Source of the DNA: JBAXPV01 sp037132075
Lineage (GTDB): Bacteria > Bacteroidota > Bacteroidia > Bacteroidales > CAIXZF01
DNA: 34,466 bases
Assembly (NCBI GenBank): GCA_037132075.1
Contig: JBAXPV010000041.1
Span: forward strand, 1 to 34,466
Direction: 5' to 3'
Translations under genes and position numbers: made by a program
Shown: in pieces, positions 1 to 8,277 of the stretch
Numbering within the stretch: position 1 is the stretch's first letter
Layout: every line of letters starts with the position of its first letter
Notes under the pieces: model-generated
Told to the model about the DNA's origin: nothing
Seen by the model: only the letters and a program-made list of their open reading frames with translations
The model's database searches: none

Positions 1-21
1 ATCTTTGAGTTTAAGTTACCA

Positions 22-29
22 CAAAGATA
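22..29 (-). promoter_or_regulatory. Possible -7 box reading out of the window
   Basis: On the minus strand this reads TATCTTTG, an exact match to the Bacteroidetes -7 consensus TAnnTTTG. It points left, so it could serve a minus-strand gene lying beyond position 1. No TTG is seen at the expected -33 distance, so support is weak. Confidence 0.3.
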
Positions 30-55
30 ATATATTTATTATGTTAGCACTATTA

Positions 56-206
56 CCCCCATTCGGGGTGAGGAACAGATTATCGGTACTTGATAAATTC
101 ACAGAACTTTGAAATTACCAAAAAATGGATTTGTTGTACGCTGCTCCCTTCACCCGAATGGGGGAAGGGCCGGGGATGGGGGCCACTCCAGATGGGGGAA
201 GGCCGG
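56..206. repeat. G-rich intergenic repeat cluster
   Basis: The unit ATGGGGGAAGGGCCGG at 158-173 recurs as ATGGGGGAAGGCCGG at 192-206, one base shorter. A further copy of the CCCGAATGGGGG core (153-164) is present in inverted orientation at about 56-67 (CCCCCATTCGGG). The block is much richer in G than its neighbours and fills the gap before the ureohydrolase gene. Short open frames run through it, but they carry no recognisable protein. It is most likely a dispersed intergenic repeat rather than a gene. Confidence 0.5.
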
Positions 207-289
207 CAATGGTGGCGTTTTGGAATGGAGGAAAGGCCTGGAATCGGGGCCAATACCAATTTTTCATTTAAATTTGTCCTTTAATCCCA

Positions 290-1339
290 ATGAGAATGAC
301 CAAATCAGATAAAATCAAGAATTTCGACCCAAACGATATCGGGGATGAAAACAACAATATTTACGGATTACCTTTTACAGTAGAAGATGCTTCCGTGGTG
401 ATCATTCCGGTTCCCTGGGAGGTTACTGTTTCTTATAACGCAGGTACAGCTCAAGGTCCTGAAGCTGTTTTTGAGGCTTCATACCAGGTCGATCTTTTTG
501 ATCCCAATGTCAAAGATGCCTGGAAGCTGGGGATTGCCATGGATGAAATTAATGAGGAACTCAGGGAAAAAGGTCAAAGCCTTCGTTTAAAAGCTGAGAA
601 GTATATCGACCTGTATAGCCAGGGAAAAGTTCCGGAGAAAAATACAAGTATGCGCAAGATCCTGGATGAGGTCAACACCGCCTGCGAAGCAATGAATAGC
701 TGGGTAAAATCAGAATCATTAAAATACCTGAAACAAGGGAAATTTGTTGCCGTTCTTGGCGGGGACCACAGCACACCGCTTGGGCTCATCCAGGCGATGG
801 CAGAAAAACATAAAGGTTTCGGCATTTTGCATATTGATGCCCATGCCGACTTGCGGGTGGCCTATGAAGGCTTTGAGTTTTCTCATGCCTCCGTGATGTA
901 TAACGCCACAAAAATGGTTCAGGTCGAACGATTGGTTCAGGTTGGAATCCGCGACTACTGCGAAGCAGAAGAGAAACTGATCCGGGACGATAACAGGATT
1001 ATTACTTTTTTTGACCGGGATATAAAGCATCGTCAGTATGAAGGAGAAAGCTGGTCAGCTATCTGTAATGATATCATCAAAAACCTGCCTGCCAAGGTAT
1101 ATATCAGCCTGGATATCGACGGTCTCGACCCGAAATTATGCCCCAATACCGGGACCCCGGTTCCAGGAGGACTTGAATATGAACAGGTAATTTATCTCGT
1201 TGAGAAGCTCGTGAAATCCAAAAAGAAAATCATCGGCTTCGACCTGAACGAGGTATCTCCGGGAGAAGACGAATGGGATGCCAATGTGGCGGCCCGATTG
1301 CTATATCGGATCCTTAACCTTTGTGCAGGATCAAAATAG
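290..1339 (+). CDS. Ureohydrolase, probably agmatinase family
   Basis: This 349-residue protein belongs to the arginase/agmatinase/formimidoylglutamase fold, which uses two Mn ions to hydrolyse guanidino or formimidoyl groups with release of urea or formamide. The three family signatures are intact: GGDHS (157-161), DAHADLR (183-189) and SLDIDGLDP (273-281) followed by TGTPVPGG. Together these supply the His and Asp metal ligands. Compared with compact agmatinases it carries an extra helical-looking stretch at about 85-145. The substrate cannot be fixed from sequence; agmatine is the best guess for a Bacteroidetes member. The start at 290 (ATG) is followed two codons later by another ATG at 296, and there is no clear ribosome site. 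It stands alone, with the next gene convergent. Confidence 0.85.
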   Translation: MRMTKSDKIKNFDPNDIGDENNNIYGLPFTVEDASVVIIPVPWEVTVSYNAGTAQGPEAVFEASYQVDLFDPNVKDAWKLGIAMDEINEELREKGQSLRLKAEKYIDLYSQGKVPEKNTSMRKILDEVNTACEAMNSWVKSESLKYLKQGKFVAVLGGDHSTPLGLIQAMAEKHKGFGILHIDAHADLRVAYEGFEFSHASVMYNATKMVQVERLVQVGIRDYCEAEEKLIRDDNRIITFFDRDIKHRQYEGESWSAICNDIIKNLPAKVYISLDIDGLDPKLCPNTGTPVPGGLEYEQVIYLVEKLVKSKKKIIGFDLNEVSPGEDEWDANVAARLLYRILNLCAGSK

Positions 1340-1376
1340 TTTTCTTGTCCTGAATCTCGTTAATTCGAATGAACCA

Positions 1377-2801
1377 TTAATAGGGTGGAGTATAACTCCC
1401 ATTCACATCACCAACACACAGACCCTTGAAATTTAAGGTCTGAACAGGTCCTCCTGTGACAACAACTTCCGGATCTTCAAATATCCAGTCCCCGGCTGCA
1501 AAAGAGGAAATCAGGTTGACAAAACGTTTGGAACATAATAAAGCATCTACCGCATTTACAGTAACTGATAAGTTCACATCCCCGGCTTTCAGGCGGATAC
1601 CGATAAGATTAATAAGACTGGTGGAGTGTTTCAGGATCATATAGGCATCCGTTGAGTTTACACCACCCCAGGCTGTCGTTGAAGTGCAATGTATGGTATA
1701 ATTACCTGCCGGGACTGCGCTGAATGAATATTGCCCCGTAGCATCGGAAAGAGCAGAGTCAACAATGGTATTCCCCTGCATTAGCTTTACAGTGACACCT
1801 GATAAATAAGAATTAGTAATATTATCATATGTTATAGTCCCTTCCAGGTCGCTGACAGGCTTGCCATACGACCATAAATCAGCCAGAACTCCGCCAGGGG
1901 AATAACCTGTGCTGAAATATCCTGTGTTTCCAATCGCAAAACCAACGGCAGAGGAACGTATGGGAATACTGTTATTGACTGTTACAGATGCCCACGTATT
2001 TGTTGCCGGATTATATGTAAAGAAATTTTTATGATAGGTAGTGAAATCATATCCCAAACCTACATATCCAAGGTTGTTGATCACAAAACTTGAAAGATTT
2101 GCTCTTCCTGTTGTCGGGAAATCAGTGCATGCAGTCCATGTATTTGTTGAAGGTGTATATTTCCAGAAGTCTTTTGTGGCGGTTGTACTATTGGAATAAC
2201 CTCCTCCCATAAAACCAAAATGCCCGATTGAAAAGGCGGTTGCATGACATCTTTTGTTACCGGGGAAACTGGCTTTTTGAGTCCAGCTATCCAATAACGG
2301 ATCGTAAGCCCAGAGGTCAAATAAATAGTTATTGCTGTTTCCATAGGTGCCTGTTCCAACATAAGCAATCCCATCCACCACGAAACAACTTGCTCCATAC
2401 CTGGCGGTCCCGGGGAAAGAGGTTTTTTGGGTCCATATATCTGTGACGGGATTGTATTCCCACAAATCTGCCTTGTTATTTCCATCAGCACCAAGGCCAA
2501 GGCAGATATATCCTTTTCCATTAATACAAAAACCTGTAGCGGCAAGGCTGCCACCTCCCGGATAATCTGACTTTTGAGTCCAGCTGTCATTTACCGGGTT
2601 GTATTCGTAAAAGTCATAGACCCGGGTGCCTCCGGCTATGACACCAAGACCTAAATAGGCTTTGTCATTTACAGTGAAGCCTGCGGCTGAATATCGCCCG
2701 GAATTATAAGGGATGCCGGATTTTTGAGTCCAGGAATATTGAGCGAATGTCGATTCACTATAGATGACAATTAGGACAAAAATCCAGTGTAGAAATTTCA
2801 T
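1377..2801 (-). CDS. Secreted Kelch-repeat protein with CarD-like and dockerin-like tail
   Basis: A 474-residue exported protein. Residues 1-20 form a signal peptide, with likely cleavage before QYSW. Residues about 22-320 hold roughly six Kelch-type repeats, each with a hydrophobic strand, a Gly-rich turn and an aromatic YNPxxDxWTQK segment, predicting a beta-propeller. A carboxypeptidase regulatory-like beta-sandwich follows (GTITYDN to PAGNYTIHC). The last ~95 residues contain GDVNLSVTVNAVDALL, an EF-hand-like dockerin-type calcium loop, and end in a LCVGDVNGS motif seen at the C-termini of Bacteroidetes surface proteins. No function beyond a surface or secreted binding role can be stated. 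It is monocistronic and has a good promoter just upstream. Confidence 0.8.
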   Translation of the reverse strand: MKFLHWIFVLIVIYSESTFAQYSWTQKSGIPYNSGRYSAAGFTVNDKAYLGLGVIAGGTRVYDFYEYNPVNDSWTQKSDYPGGGSLAATGFCINGKGYICLGLGADGNNKADLWEYNPVTDIWTQKTSFPGTARYGASCFVVDGIAYVGTGTYGNSNNYLFDLWAYDPLLDSWTQKASFPGNKRCHATAFSIGHFGFMGGGYSNSTTATKDFWKYTPSTNTWTACTDFPTTGRANLSSFVINNLGYVGLGYDFTTYHKNFFTYNPATNTWASVTVNNSIPIRSSAVGFAIGNTGYFSTGYSPGGVLADLWSYGKPVSDLEGTITYDNITNSYLSGVTVKLMQGNTIVDSALSDATGQYSFSAVPAGNYTIHCTSTTAWGGVNSTDAYMILKHSTSLINLIGIRLKAGDVNLSVTVNAVDALLCSKRFVNLISSFAAGDWIFEDPEVVVTGGPVQTLNFKGLCVGDVNGSYTPPY

Positions 2802-2837
2802 ATTGAATTATTCAAAAACTGTTCTCATGATTCATGC

Positions 2838-2868
2838 CAAATATATGAAATTAAACAGGATATCTCAA
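2838..2868 (-). promoter_or_regulatory. Bacteroidetes-type promoter of the Kelch gene
   Basis: On the minus strand TTG (2868-2866) is followed by 20 bases and then TATATTTG (2845-2838), matching the TTG / TAnnTTTG -33/-7 architecture. The -7 box lies about 36 bases before the start codon of the Kelch-repeat gene. Confidence 0.65.
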
Positions 2869-2904
2869 GAAGCCGGGTATGGAGGCTGAAATCTTAAAAA
2901 TGTC

Positions 2905-2912
2905 TACCTTTG
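2905..2912 (+). promoter_or_regulatory. -7 box of prfC
   Basis: TACCTTTG matches TAnnTTTG exactly and ends only four bases before the TTG start of prfC. Transcription would begin at or next to the start codon, which implies a leaderless or nearly leaderless message. No strong -33 TTG is visible. Confidence 0.5.
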
Positions 2913-2916
2913 CCGC

Positions 2917-4512
2917 TTGAAAATCGAAGAAATATCTAAAAGAAGAACATTCGGGATCATCAGTCATCCCGATGCCGGGAAGACCACGCTGACCGAAAAA
3001 CTCCTATTGTTTGGAGGGGCTATTCAAACTGCAGGTGCTGTAAAAAGCAATAAAATCACCAAGACTGCGACCTCTGACTTTATGGAGATCGAGAAACAAC
3101 GTGGAATTTCTGTTGCCACCTCTGTTATGGGTTTTGAATACCAGGGTTATAAAGTCAATATCCTTGATACTCCCGGCCATAAGGACTTTGCCGAAGACAC
3201 TTACAGGACTTTGACCGCTGTTGACAGCGTCATCCTGGTCATCGACTGTGTCAAAGGTGTGGAGGAACAAACCCGCAAACTCATGGAAGTTTGCAGGATG
3301 CGACATACCCCCGTTATCATCTTTATCAACAAGATGGACCGTGAAGGCCGAAGCCCTTATGAGTTGCTGGATGAGATAGAAAACGAACTCAGTATTCACA
3401 CGCGACCACTTAGCTGGCCTATTGGGATAGGTTCAAGCTTTCAGGGTGTTTATAATCTGTATGAGAAGACTTTACAGCTCTTTTCCCCCAGCAAAACCAA
3501 AATTTCTGAAGACGTTTACAAGATTGAAGACCTCAATGATCCAGGTCTTGCTCAATACATCGGGGATGATGCTGCTGATCTCTTACGGGAAGATGCCCAT
3601 CTGATAGAAGGTACCTATGAACCCTTTGACCAGGGCCTTTACCAGGAAGCGTATATCGCCCCTGTGTTTTTTGGAAGTGCACTTAATAATTTTGGTGTTA
3701 AAGAACTGTTGGAGACCTTTGTCCGTATTGCCCCGGCACCTTTACCCCGCTTAACCAATATGAGGGAGATCCTGCCAACTGAGAAAAATTTTAGTGGGTT
3801 TATTTTTAAGATACATGCCAACCTCGACCCAAACCACCGTGACAGGATCGCCTTTTGCCGGGTCGTTTCAGGAAGATTCGAAAGGAATAAATTTTATGCG
3901 CATACCCGCTTGGGCAAAAAAATTCGGTTTACACGTCCGGCCAGTTTTATGGCCAACGAAAAGAATATTGTAGAGGAAGCTTATCCCGGAGATGTTGTTG
4001 GTTTATATGATACTGGCAATTTTAAAATAGGGGATACCCTCACGGAAGGCGAAATGCTCACCTTTAAAGGAATCCCAAGCTTTTCTCCTGAAATATTTAA
4101 AGAACTGGTCAACAAAGATCCATTCAAATCAAAACAACTCGACAAAGGAATCAGGCAGCTTACCGATGAAGGTGTTGCCCAGTTGTTTATTAAAGAATCC
4201 GGGAATGTCAAGATTATTGGGACAGTAGGGGAGCTTCAGTTCGAGGTGATCCAATTCAGGCTGCTACATGAATATGGTGCTTCTTGTTCTTTTCATCCTG
4301 TCAATTACTCCAAAGCATGCTGGTTTACTTCAAATGACAAGCAAATGCTGGCGAAATTCATCGCAAACAAAAGCTACCAGATCACCTATGATAAGGACGA
4401 CAGACCCGTATTTATGGCTGAAAGTGACTGGATCCTGAAGATGAATCGCGAAGCCTATCCCGGGATCAATTTCCATGTGACCTCGGAATTTAAGACTGAC
4501 CAGGCAAGCTAA
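2917..4512 (+). CDS. prfC: Peptide chain release factor 3
   Basis: RF3 is the GTPase that ejects RF1/RF2 from the ribosome after termination. The 531-residue length is normal. The GTPase motifs are all present: HPDAGKTT P-loop (17-24), QRGISV G2 (61-66), DTPGH G3 (84-88) and NKMD G4 (138-141). The elongation-factor-like domain II and the C-terminal RF3 domain follow. The N-terminal KRRTFGIISHPDAGKTT is very close to enterobacterial RF3. The start is TTG: the frame has no suitable upstream ATG, and this TTG gives the expected short N-terminus. The convergent membrane-protein gene ends seven bases beyond its stop. Confidence 0.96.
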   Translation: MKIEEISKRRTFGIISHPDAGKTTLTEKLLLFGGAIQTAGAVKSNKITKTATSDFMEIEKQRGISVATSVMGFEYQGYKVNILDTPGHKDFAEDTYRTLTAVDSVILVIDCVKGVEEQTRKLMEVCRMRHTPVIIFINKMDREGRSPYELLDEIENELSIHTRPLSWPIGIGSSFQGVYNLYEKTLQLFSPSKTKISEDVYKIEDLNDPGLAQYIGDDAADLLREDAHLIEGTYEPFDQGLYQEAYIAPVFFGSALNNFGVKELLETFVRIAPAPLPRLTNMREILPTEKNFSGFIFKIHANLDPNHRDRIAFCRVVSGRFERNKFYAHTRLGKKIRFTRPASFMANEKNIVEEAYPGDVVGLYDTGNFKIGDTLTEGEMLTFKGIPSFSPEIFKELVNKDPFKSKQLDKGIRQLTDEGVAQLFIKESGNVKIIGTVGELQFEVIQFRLLHEYGASCSFHPVNYSKACWFTSNDKQMLAKFIANKSYQITYDKDDRPVFMAESDWILKMNREAYPGINFHVTSEFKTDQAS

Positions 4513-4519
4513 GCAACAA

Positions 4520-6112
4520 TTAATTGATAACGTAAACCGTATCAGGCTTATAGTTTCTTTTATTAAACCATTCCTGACGCCCTTCCGGGCTTAATTCATT
4601 CCAGAAACGGCTATAGCCTAGCGGACCGGCCCCTGTGTATCCATTGACAGTCCTGAGGTGCAGCAGCTGAGCGGCAAACATGGCATCAATCTGGTAAAAA
4701 ATAGGACGGGTCTCCATGTTGCTTGGTTCATAGGAAACCAGACTTCCTGCCGGGATGTTCTTCATTTTCTGGCAAAGCGCCATACGTCTGGCCTGTGCCA
4801 ATTCTTTTGATGTTACATACGAAGACCCTTTTACGTAATAATTATCAAGGATTATAACCCCAGCAAGCATGAAGAAAATAAGACCAGTCCAAAGGTTTTC
4901 CTTTTTGAGAAATAAGCTGACAATGAATGATGTCGCAAAGGCAAAATATAGTAACTCCAGGTTGATGATACGCTGAATTGCACGCATTGAGCCAAATCCG
5001 GGTATCTGGTGGACATATTGGTATAAAGAAAAATGCCCAAAACGGATAAAGAATATAAAGGTAAGTAAGCTTGTCAGAAACATCACTTTCCAGGAGGAGA
5101 CAAGAATTACCTTTTTTATTAAGTTCGGCTTAATGAGTTTTGCAATAATGATCACCCAAAACGACAACAAACATAAGCTTGCTACACCCCCGGCAAAGAT
5201 CTCATGATCCCAGAAGGCCGGGTATTCGATGGCGAAATTTTTCAATGAACCCCAAAGCAAAGTGCCAGGCATGCTGAAAAAATGGGAAGCAAGGCTTGGA
5301 ATGTTTTCAAAAATATCCTTGTAGCTATTTAACGGAATCTGCTCAGACCTGATTTTATAAGGATACATCAGGGGTGCCAGGAGGATCAGGCTGAGCAATA
5401 ATGACCCGGCTATTGAGGCGGACCATTTGATGCGCTGAAACTGTTCTTTAAAAACTGGCCATTGAATTCCTGCCGTTATGAATAAAAACAATGACAAAGG
5501 AACCAACAACAGGAATCCAATATAAATGCCACAATACATCTGGTATACCCAGGCTAACAATGCCCCAAGAAAATAAACAGGTTTTAGATTCTCGTTGAAA
5601 CGCATTGCCATATAAAATGCAAGCGGGATCGCAAACCTGGGAAAAGTCTGCGAATGGGCCATTTGATTCTGCAATGCCATGGAGAACGTAAAAATCATGG
5701 CTCCTAAAACAGCAGAATAGGTGTTTTTAAAACATTTTTTAAGAAAAAGATAACTAAAAAGGTAGTTTAAAAAAGTCATCATCAGAAACCAGGCCTGGAA
5801 TGAAGTTTCAACATCCAGCTTGCAAATTCTGAACAATGCATAAAAAGGGGCTGTGCCTATCATGTTTTCGGAATAGGTAATCACCCTGGTCTCCGGAACC
5901 ATAAAGTCAGAATCCCAAAAGCCAGGAACCTGCCCGCTAAAGTACTGATAGGCATGCTCCAATATATACATGGTGAATCGACCATCTCCAAGATCTCCCG
6001 GAAAGTGCGAAAAATTTGTTCCAATGACATTAAATGAAATAAAATATAATCCAAGGAGGAGGCCAGTGAGAAATGGCCACGATTTGCGGAGTATATTGTA
6101 AATGGAGATCAT
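4520..6112 (-). CDS. Polytopic membrane protein, GT-C/YfhO-like
   Basis: The protein has about 530 residues with around a dozen hydrophobic helices and a soluble C-terminal tail of about 100 residues. The early periplasmic loop contains FPGDLGDGRF and a PETRVITYSEN segment, a layout reminiscent of GT-C glycosyltransferases and YfhO-type proteins, which use lipid-phosphate sugars. No catalytic residue can be assigned, so enzyme activity is not claimed. The open frame extends to a TTG at 6124, but that codon lies inside a TAAATTTG -7 box. The ATG at 6112 (MISIYNILRK) is therefore preferred. It is monocistronic and convergent with prfC. Confidence 0.7.
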   Translation of the reverse strand: MISIYNILRKSWPFLTGLLLGLYFISFNVIGTNFSHFPGDLGDGRFTMYILEHAYQYFSGQVPGFWDSDFMVPETRVITYSENMIGTAPFYALFRICKLDVETSFQAWFLMMTFLNYLFSYLFLKKCFKNTYSAVLGAMIFTFSMALQNQMAHSQTFPRFAIPLAFYMAMRFNENLKPVYFLGALLAWVYQMYCGIYIGFLLLVPLSLFLFITAGIQWPVFKEQFQRIKWSASIAGSLLLSLILLAPLMYPYKIRSEQIPLNSYKDIFENIPSLASHFFSMPGTLLWGSLKNFAIEYPAFWDHEIFAGGVASLCLLSFWVIIIAKLIKPNLIKKVILVSSWKVMFLTSLLTFIFFIRFGHFSLYQYVHQIPGFGSMRAIQRIINLELLYFAFATSFIVSLFLKKENLWTGLIFFMLAGVIILDNYYVKGSSYVTSKELAQARRMALCQKMKNIPAGSLVSYEPSNMETRPIFYQIDAMFAAQLLHLRTVNGYTGAGPLGYSRFWNELSPEGRQEWFNKRNYKPDTVYVIN

Positions 6113-6121
6113 AAAAACATC

Positions 6122-6129
6122 CAAATTTA
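6122..6129 (-). promoter_or_regulatory. -7 box deciding the start of the membrane-protein gene
   Basis: The minus strand reads TAAATTTG here. Transcription should begin about 4-7 bases further on, close to the ATG at 6112. This rules out the TTG at 6124, which overlaps the box, and again suggests a very short leader. Confidence 0.5.
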
Positions 6130-6357
6130 TGAAAAAAATCAGGATTTGGTCTGTCTGAAACTTTTACATAAAAGATTGAGTATAAAAGGACAAAAGGTAT
6201 TGCGGATTAAAAATTAGTTATTATATTTAACCCGAAAATTCATTATCATGGGTCAGACCGCCCTTCATTTATCCTATCCAAAGCATCTCTTCCTTAATAT
6301 CAAGGACAGGGACTCACTTTATATCTAAGCCCCCAGGTCAGGATTATTTCAATCCAT

Positions 6358-6408
6358 TTTTCACTTTTCACTTTTCACTTTTCACTTTTCGTTTCTCACT
6401 TTTCACTA
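6358..6408 (+). repeat. TTTTCAC heptamer array before tryptophanase
   Basis: Four perfect tandem TTTTCAC units (6358-6385) are followed by the degenerate units TTTTCG and TTTCTCAC and one more perfect unit (6400-6406). The array ends about ten bases before the tryptophanase ATG, so it would be transcribed in the leader or sit between promoter and start. The rest of the 304-base gap (6113-6416) holds the minus-strand promoter, AT-rich DNA and an unconvincing 26-codon frame at 6248-6328. No clear promoter box for tryptophanase was found. Confidence 0.85.
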
Positions 6409-6416
6409 TCATTATT

Positions 6417-7793
6417 ATGGAACTCCCTTTCGCTGAAAGCTATAAAATAAAAATGGTCGAATCGATCCGCCGCTCTACCAGGCAAGAGCGCGAACTCTGG
6501 ATTCGCGAAGCACGATACAATTTGTTTAACCTCAAGAGTGACAAAGTCTTTATCGACCTGCTCACCGACTCAGGCACCGGCGCGATGAGCGACAAACAAT
6601 GGTCTGCCCTTATGATTGGCGACGAAAGTTATGCCGGAGCCTCCTCGTTTTATAAAATGAAAGACGCAATACATGACTTGCTTGGTTTTGAATATTATCT
6701 CCCCACCCACCAGGGCCGTGCTGCCGAAAATGTTCTCTTCTCAGTACTCATCAAAGAAGGAGATTTTGTCCCCGGGAATTCACACTTCGACACAACAAAG
6801 GGCCATATTGAATACCGCAAAGCTCATGCAGTGGATTGTACCATTGATGAGGCTTCAGATACGACCCTTGACCACCCCTTTAAAGGCAATGTCAATATCG
6901 AGAAACTTGAGAATTTCCTGAAGATAACACCCAGGCAGAATGTCCCGTTTATCGTGCTGACTGTCACCTGTAATACTTCTGGTGGGCAACCGGTATCCAT
7001 GCAAAACATCAGAGAAATTCGCGGCTTATCAAAAAAATACAATGTGCCGTTAATCTTTGATGCCGCACGTTTTGCCGAGAATGCCTATTTCATCAAGATG
7101 CGTGAAGAAGGTTATGAGGATAAAACGATTCGGGAAATTGTACTGGAAATGTTTTCTCATGCTGATGCCATGACGATGAGTGCTAAAAAAGATGCCATTG
7201 TCAATATGGGTGGTTTTATCGCCATGCGTGATGTGGAAATGTACCGCCAGGCAAGCACCTATAATATTATGTTTGAAGGTTTTATTACTTATGGTGGGAT
7301 GTCGGGCCGTGATATGAATGCCCTCGCCCAGGGTCTTTATGAAGGAACAGAATTTGATTACCTGGAGACCCGGATCGGACAGGTGGCTTATCTGGGCAAA
7401 AGGCTCGAAGAATATGGTATCCCTTTCCAGAAACCTTCTGGCGGACATGCCATCTTCATCGATGCCAGCAGGTTTTTGCCCCATCTGCCAAAGGAGGAAC
7501 TCGTGGCACAGACGCTTGCTGTTGAGCTATACATTGAAGGCGGCATCAGAGGCGTGGAAATAGGAACACTCCTTGCCGACAGGGATCCGGAAACACGCGA
7601 AAACCGTTATCCCAAACTGGAATTTCTCCGACTGGCAATTCCACGCAGGGTTTATACCAACAATCATATGGATTATGTAGCTGTCGCCCTGGGTAATGTA
7701 TGGGAACGCAGAAACGAGATAAGCAAAGGTTTAAGAATATTACGTGAAGCTCCAATCATGCGGCATTTTACCGTCGAATTGGAACGGGTTTAA
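6417..7793 (+). CDS. tnaA: Tryptophanase (PLP-dependent beta-eliminating lyase)
   Basis: The enzyme cleaves tryptophan to indole, pyruvate and ammonia. The 458 residues match the tryptophanase/tyrosine phenol-lyase family throughout, including DLLTDSGTGAMS (49-58), PTHQGR (96-101), DAARFAENAYFIK (215-227) and the PLP-lysine motif SAKKD (255-259). The two enzymes differ at three active-site positions. Here Asp125 (FDTT), Ile382 (VEIG) and His450 (RHFT) correspond to E. coli TnaA Asp137, Ile396 and His463, rather than the Thr124, Arg381 and Phe448 of tyrosine phenol-lyase. That supports tryptophanase, although segments such as MSDKQW resemble tyrosine phenol-lyase. No tryptophan permease gene is adjacent. 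Confidence 0.9.
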   Translation: MELPFAESYKIKMVESIRRSTRQERELWIREARYNLFNLKSDKVFIDLLTDSGTGAMSDKQWSALMIGDESYAGASSFYKMKDAIHDLLGFEYYLPTHQGRAAENVLFSVLIKEGDFVPGNSHFDTTKGHIEYRKAHAVDCTIDEASDTTLDHPFKGNVNIEKLENFLKITPRQNVPFIVLTVTCNTSGGQPVSMQNIREIRGLSKKYNVPLIFDAARFAENAYFIKMREEGYEDKTIREIVLEMFSHADAMTMSAKKDAIVNMGGFIAMRDVEMYRQASTYNIMFEGFITYGGMSGRDMNALAQGLYEGTEFDYLETRIGQVAYLGKRLEEYGIPFQKPSGGHAIFIDASRFLPHLPKEELVAQTLAVELYIEGGIRGVEIGTLLADRDPETRENRYPKLEFLRLAIPRRVYTNNHMDYVAVALGNVWERRNEISKGLRILREAPIMRHFTVELERV

Positions 7794-7803
7794 TACCACA
7801 GAC

Positions 7804-8253
7804 GTGTCACAAATCAGAATCACTAAAGAGTTTAGCTTCGAGATGGCCCATGCCCTCAAAGGGCACGATGGCCCATGCCGTTTTATCCATGGCCATTCCT
7901 ATAAATTGTCAGTTACCCTCGTTGGCAACCCAATTATGGATGATACTTCACCAAGGCTTGGGATGGTAATGGATTTCGGAGAAATGAAAAAAATTGTCCA
8001 CGAAAACATAATCCGCATCTTTGACCATGCCCTGGTGTTGAACCGCAACAGCATTCTTGAAGAAAATGATAAAATTCCGGAACTCTTCGAGAAGATGCTC
8101 ATCGTTGATTACCAGCCTACCAGCGAAAATCTCCTACTGGACTTTGTTTACAGAATCCGGCCCCTCTTGCCATCAAATGCAAGCCTCCATAGCATGAAGC
8201 TGCGAGAGACTGCCACAGCATATGCGGAATGGTTTGCCACGGAAAACGATTAG
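7804..8253 (+). CDS. queD: 6-carboxytetrahydropterin synthase (QueD/PTPS family)
   Basis: This 149-residue T-fold enzyme converts dihydroneopterin triphosphate to 6-carboxytetrahydropterin in the queuosine/7-deazaguanine pathway. Zn ligands His16, His29 and His31 are present in EMAHAL and CRFIHGH, with catalytic Cys25 beside them. Asp74-His75 (FDHALVLN), Glu108 (TSEN) and Glu135 (RETATAY) complete the active site. The frame is open upstream to 7744, inside tnaA. The GTG at 7804, ten bases after the tnaA stop, gives the normal family N-terminus and is preferred. It probably shares the tnaA transcript. Other queuosine genes are not in the window. Confidence 0.88.
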   Translation: MSQIRITKEFSFEMAHALKGHDGPCRFIHGHSYKLSVTLVGNPIMDDTSPRLGMVMDFGEMKKIVHENIIRIFDHALVLNRNSILEENDKIPELFEKMLIVDYQPTSENLLLDFVYRIRPLLPSNASLHSMKLRETATAYAEWFATEND

Positions 8254-8277
8254 TTCGTTTTGTGGTCCCTTCAATAA

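Noticed and set aside
90..312. Two overlapping open frames of 64-67 codons
   Set aside because: They run through the G-rich repeat block, have low-complexity Gly/Trp/Arg composition, overlap each other and have no start signal.
2081..2590. 169-codon minus-strand frame within the Kelch gene
   Set aside because: It is a second frame through repetitive Kelch coding DNA; its product lacks any fold signature, whereas the other frame has a signal peptide and six repeats.
6248..6328. A 26-codon frame upstream of tnaA as a TnaC-type leader peptide
   Set aside because: It has no tryptophan, none of the critical TnaC residues and no final proline, so it cannot work like the known leader.
6358..6408. 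Possible CRISPR array
   Set aside because: The units are seven bases in direct tandem with no spacers, and no cas genes are present.
7744..7803. Upstream start for queD inside tnaA
   Set aside because: The extra 20 residues do not resemble the family N-terminus; GTG 7804 gives the normal protein.
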